Origin: Archangium lansingense
GTDB lineage: Bacteria; Myxococcota; Myxococcia; Myxococcales; Myxococcaceae
Assembly: GCF_026626635.1 (NCBI RefSeq)
Contig: NZ_JAPNKA010000001.1
Location: 1,054,001 to 1,118,000 of the forward strand
DNA: 64,000 nucleotides
Reading direction: 5' to 3'
Made by a program: the position numbers and the translations under genes. Positions 63,213 to 64,000 of the stretch are shown here, piece by piece (the stretch's first letter is position 1; each line of letters begins with the position of its first letter). The notes under the pieces are model-generated. The model saw only the letters and a program-made list of their open reading frames with translations. It was not told the DNA's origin and did not search any database.

Positions 63213-63703
63213 TGAAAGGTTGGCGGGTGCTGTGTGTGGTGCTCGGGCTGGGGCTCATCGCCCTGTGCGCGTGTGGCTCGGAGTCCGCCTGTGGCCCGAG
63301 CGCTGGTGTGGTGTCGAGGGTCGTGGATGGTGACACCCTCGTGCTGCAGAGCGGCGAGCGCGTGCGCTACCTGCTCGTGGACACTCCGGAGAGCACGGGT
63401 GGAAAACTCGAGTGTTTCGGCACCGAGGCTCGGGACTTCAACCGCTCGCTCGTCGAGGGGCGTCTGGTGCAACTGGAGTACGGCGAGGCCTGTACGGATC
63501 GCTACGGACGGCTGCTCGCGTACGTGACGGTGGATGGGCAAGAGGTGAATTCGCTGCTCGCGGAGGGCGGGTATGCCTGCGTCCTCTACGTGTCTCCGGC
63601 GGGCAAGTCCCGGCGCTCGGAGTTCGAGGCCCTCGAGTCCTCGGCGCGGCGCGCCATGCGCGGGATGTGGGGCCGTTGTTCCCCTGTGTCGTGTGCACGG
63701 TGA
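63203..63703 (+). CDS. Staphylococcal-nuclease-like (thermonuclease) lipoprotein
   Basis: Exported nuclease of 166 aa (or 163 from ATG 63212) with a lipoprotein-type signal ending ALCAC. The SNase fold is clear: VVSRVVDGDTLVL, VRYLLVDTPE (Arg55, Glu63), DRYGRLLAYV (Arg103), VNSLLAEGGYACVL. The three residues equivalent to the catalytic Arg35/Glu43/Arg87 of staphylococcal nuclease are present, so it should cut DNA and RNA in a calcium-dependent way. Its ATG overlaps the LTD gene. Together with the DNA-binding barrel it suggests surface processing of extracellular DNA. Confidence 0.9.
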   Translation: MHLMKGWRVLCVVLGLGLIALCACGSESACGPSAGVVSRVVDGDTLVLQSGERVRYLLVDTPESTGGKLECFGTEARDFNRSLVEGRLVQLEYGEACTDRYGRLLAYVTVDGQEVNSLLAEGGYACVLYVSPAGKSRRSEFEALESSARRAMRGMWGRCSPVSCAR

Positions 63704-63756
63704 GAGAAGTGCGACCATCCGTCCACTGGCTTTCCATTTCCCGAGGCATTGAGAAT

Positions 63757-63775
63757 GAACAGACAGCTTCTGTTC
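63757..63775. promoter_or_regulatory. Inverted repeat in the gap before the last lipoprotein gene
   Basis: GAACAGA (63757-63763) and TCTGTTC (63769-63775) form perfect 7-bp arms with a 5-nt centre. It is between the nuclease gene and the last lipoprotein gene. It could be an operator or a weak transcript-end hairpin; no T-run follows. Confidence 0.3.
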
Positions 63776-63842
63776 TCGCGGAAGAGCGTCATAGCCTGAC
63801 ATGCCGCTGGGTTCCGCCTGGCCTTTTCCCTGAGGAGAGCAA

Positions 63843-64000
63843 ATGAACAAGACAGTCCGGTTGTCTGTGTTGTTGGCGGGTCTGGGTTCCATGGTTGCTG
63901 GTTGTGGCGAGAGCGTGGACGCCACGGTGCAGTCGGCTTCCTCGTCGCTGTCCACCCGGGCGGAGGCGGCCCTGGCACCCCAGTGGACGAGCAATGCCCC
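63843..64000 (+). CDS. Lipoprotein N-terminus, cut by the window end
   Basis: Starts at ATG 63843 with GAGGAGAGC just upstream and runs off the window after about 52 codons. The product begins MNKTVRLSVLLAGLGSMVAG and the lipobox Cys follows (VAGC). The mature start is Ser/Ala/Thr-rich (SVDATVQSASSSLSTRAE), typical of secreted myxobacterial proteins with a long linker or propeptide. It is 139 bp after the nuclease gene. No family can be named from this piece. Confidence 0.75.
   Translation, partial: MNKTVRLSVLLAGLGSMVAGCGESVDATVQSASSSLSTRAEAALAPQWTSNA

Noticed and set aside
63757..63775. GAACAGA-N5-TCTGTTC as an SOS (LexA) box
   Set aside because: The spacing and flanks do not match a known LexA pattern, and the adjacent gene is a lipoprotein; kept only as a generic inverted repeat.

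Overview
This is a GC-rich, densely coded window that looks like a myxobacterial chromosome, most likely from the Cystobacterineae (Archangium/Cystobacter/Stigmatella group). The evidence is the very strong G/C third-position bias, two members of the Myxococcales-restricted DUF2378 (TIGR02265) family, three sensor kinases with no response-regulator gene beside them, a eukaryotic-type Ser/Thr kinase with a PEGA tail, many lipoproteins, and secreted metallopeptidases. Genus and species are inference. I saw no rRNA, tRNA, CRISPR array, transposase or integrase.

Layout. 0-6.2 kb: an efflux operon (adaptor lipoprotein, RND permease, sensor kinase starting 12 bp after the pump). 6.3-18.6 kb: DUF2236 oxygenase-like protein, a multi-PAS/GAF kinase beside a GspG-like protein, 4-alpha-glucanotransferase, AMIN-like and CHRD lipoproteins, aminotransferase, NTP/NDP-exchanger-like transporter, Tat-exported epimerase-like protein and a small unknown gene. 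18.9-28.6 kb: a topoisomerase III-RecQ fusion, DUF2378, cardiolipin synthase-like PLD, Rieske oxygenase, M57-like metalloprotease, DUF5335. 28.8-31.6 kb (minus): two HEAT-type repeat proteins and a secreted M23-like peptidase. 31.7-35.6 kb: aminotransferase, an orphan C-terminal gene fragment with a strong terminator, a lipoprotein-nuclease/DUF3396 toxin-immunity pair, and a GST. 35.6-47.4 kb: PNGase A-like protein, ClpX-like AAA+ ATPase, TreZ, outer-membrane barrel, discoidin-domain protein, hybrid kinase, AzgA-type purine permease, a KaiC/RAD55-like remnant and a sterol desaturase. 47.5-59.7 kb: a double-Hsp20 fusion, small secreted protein, TlpA-like lipoprotein, serine beta-lactamase-like protein, Ser/Thr kinase, ABC-2 exporter, EttA, ATP-grasp enzyme, DUF2378 coupled to an esterase. 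59.9-64 kb: an operon of a helix-hairpin-helix/outer-membrane protein, a double lamin-tail lipoprotein and a staphylococcal-nuclease-like lipoprotein, then a lipoprotein gene cut by the window edge.

The strongest candidates for under-described biology are: (1) the single-chain TopoIII-RecQ protein, whose linker carries two copies of a dispersed palindromic repeat translated in frame; (2) the HhH-barrel/lamin-tail/SNase operon, which looks like surface machinery for extracellular DNA; (3) the SitA-like lipoprotein nuclease with its overlapping DUF3396 immunity gene; (4) the HEAT-HEAT-M23 operon; and (5) the protein with two Hsp20 domains and an unrecognised C-terminal domain. Several genes lack a Shine-Dalgarno but have a -10-like hexamer 6 to 9 nt before the start codon, which suggests leaderless transcripts.
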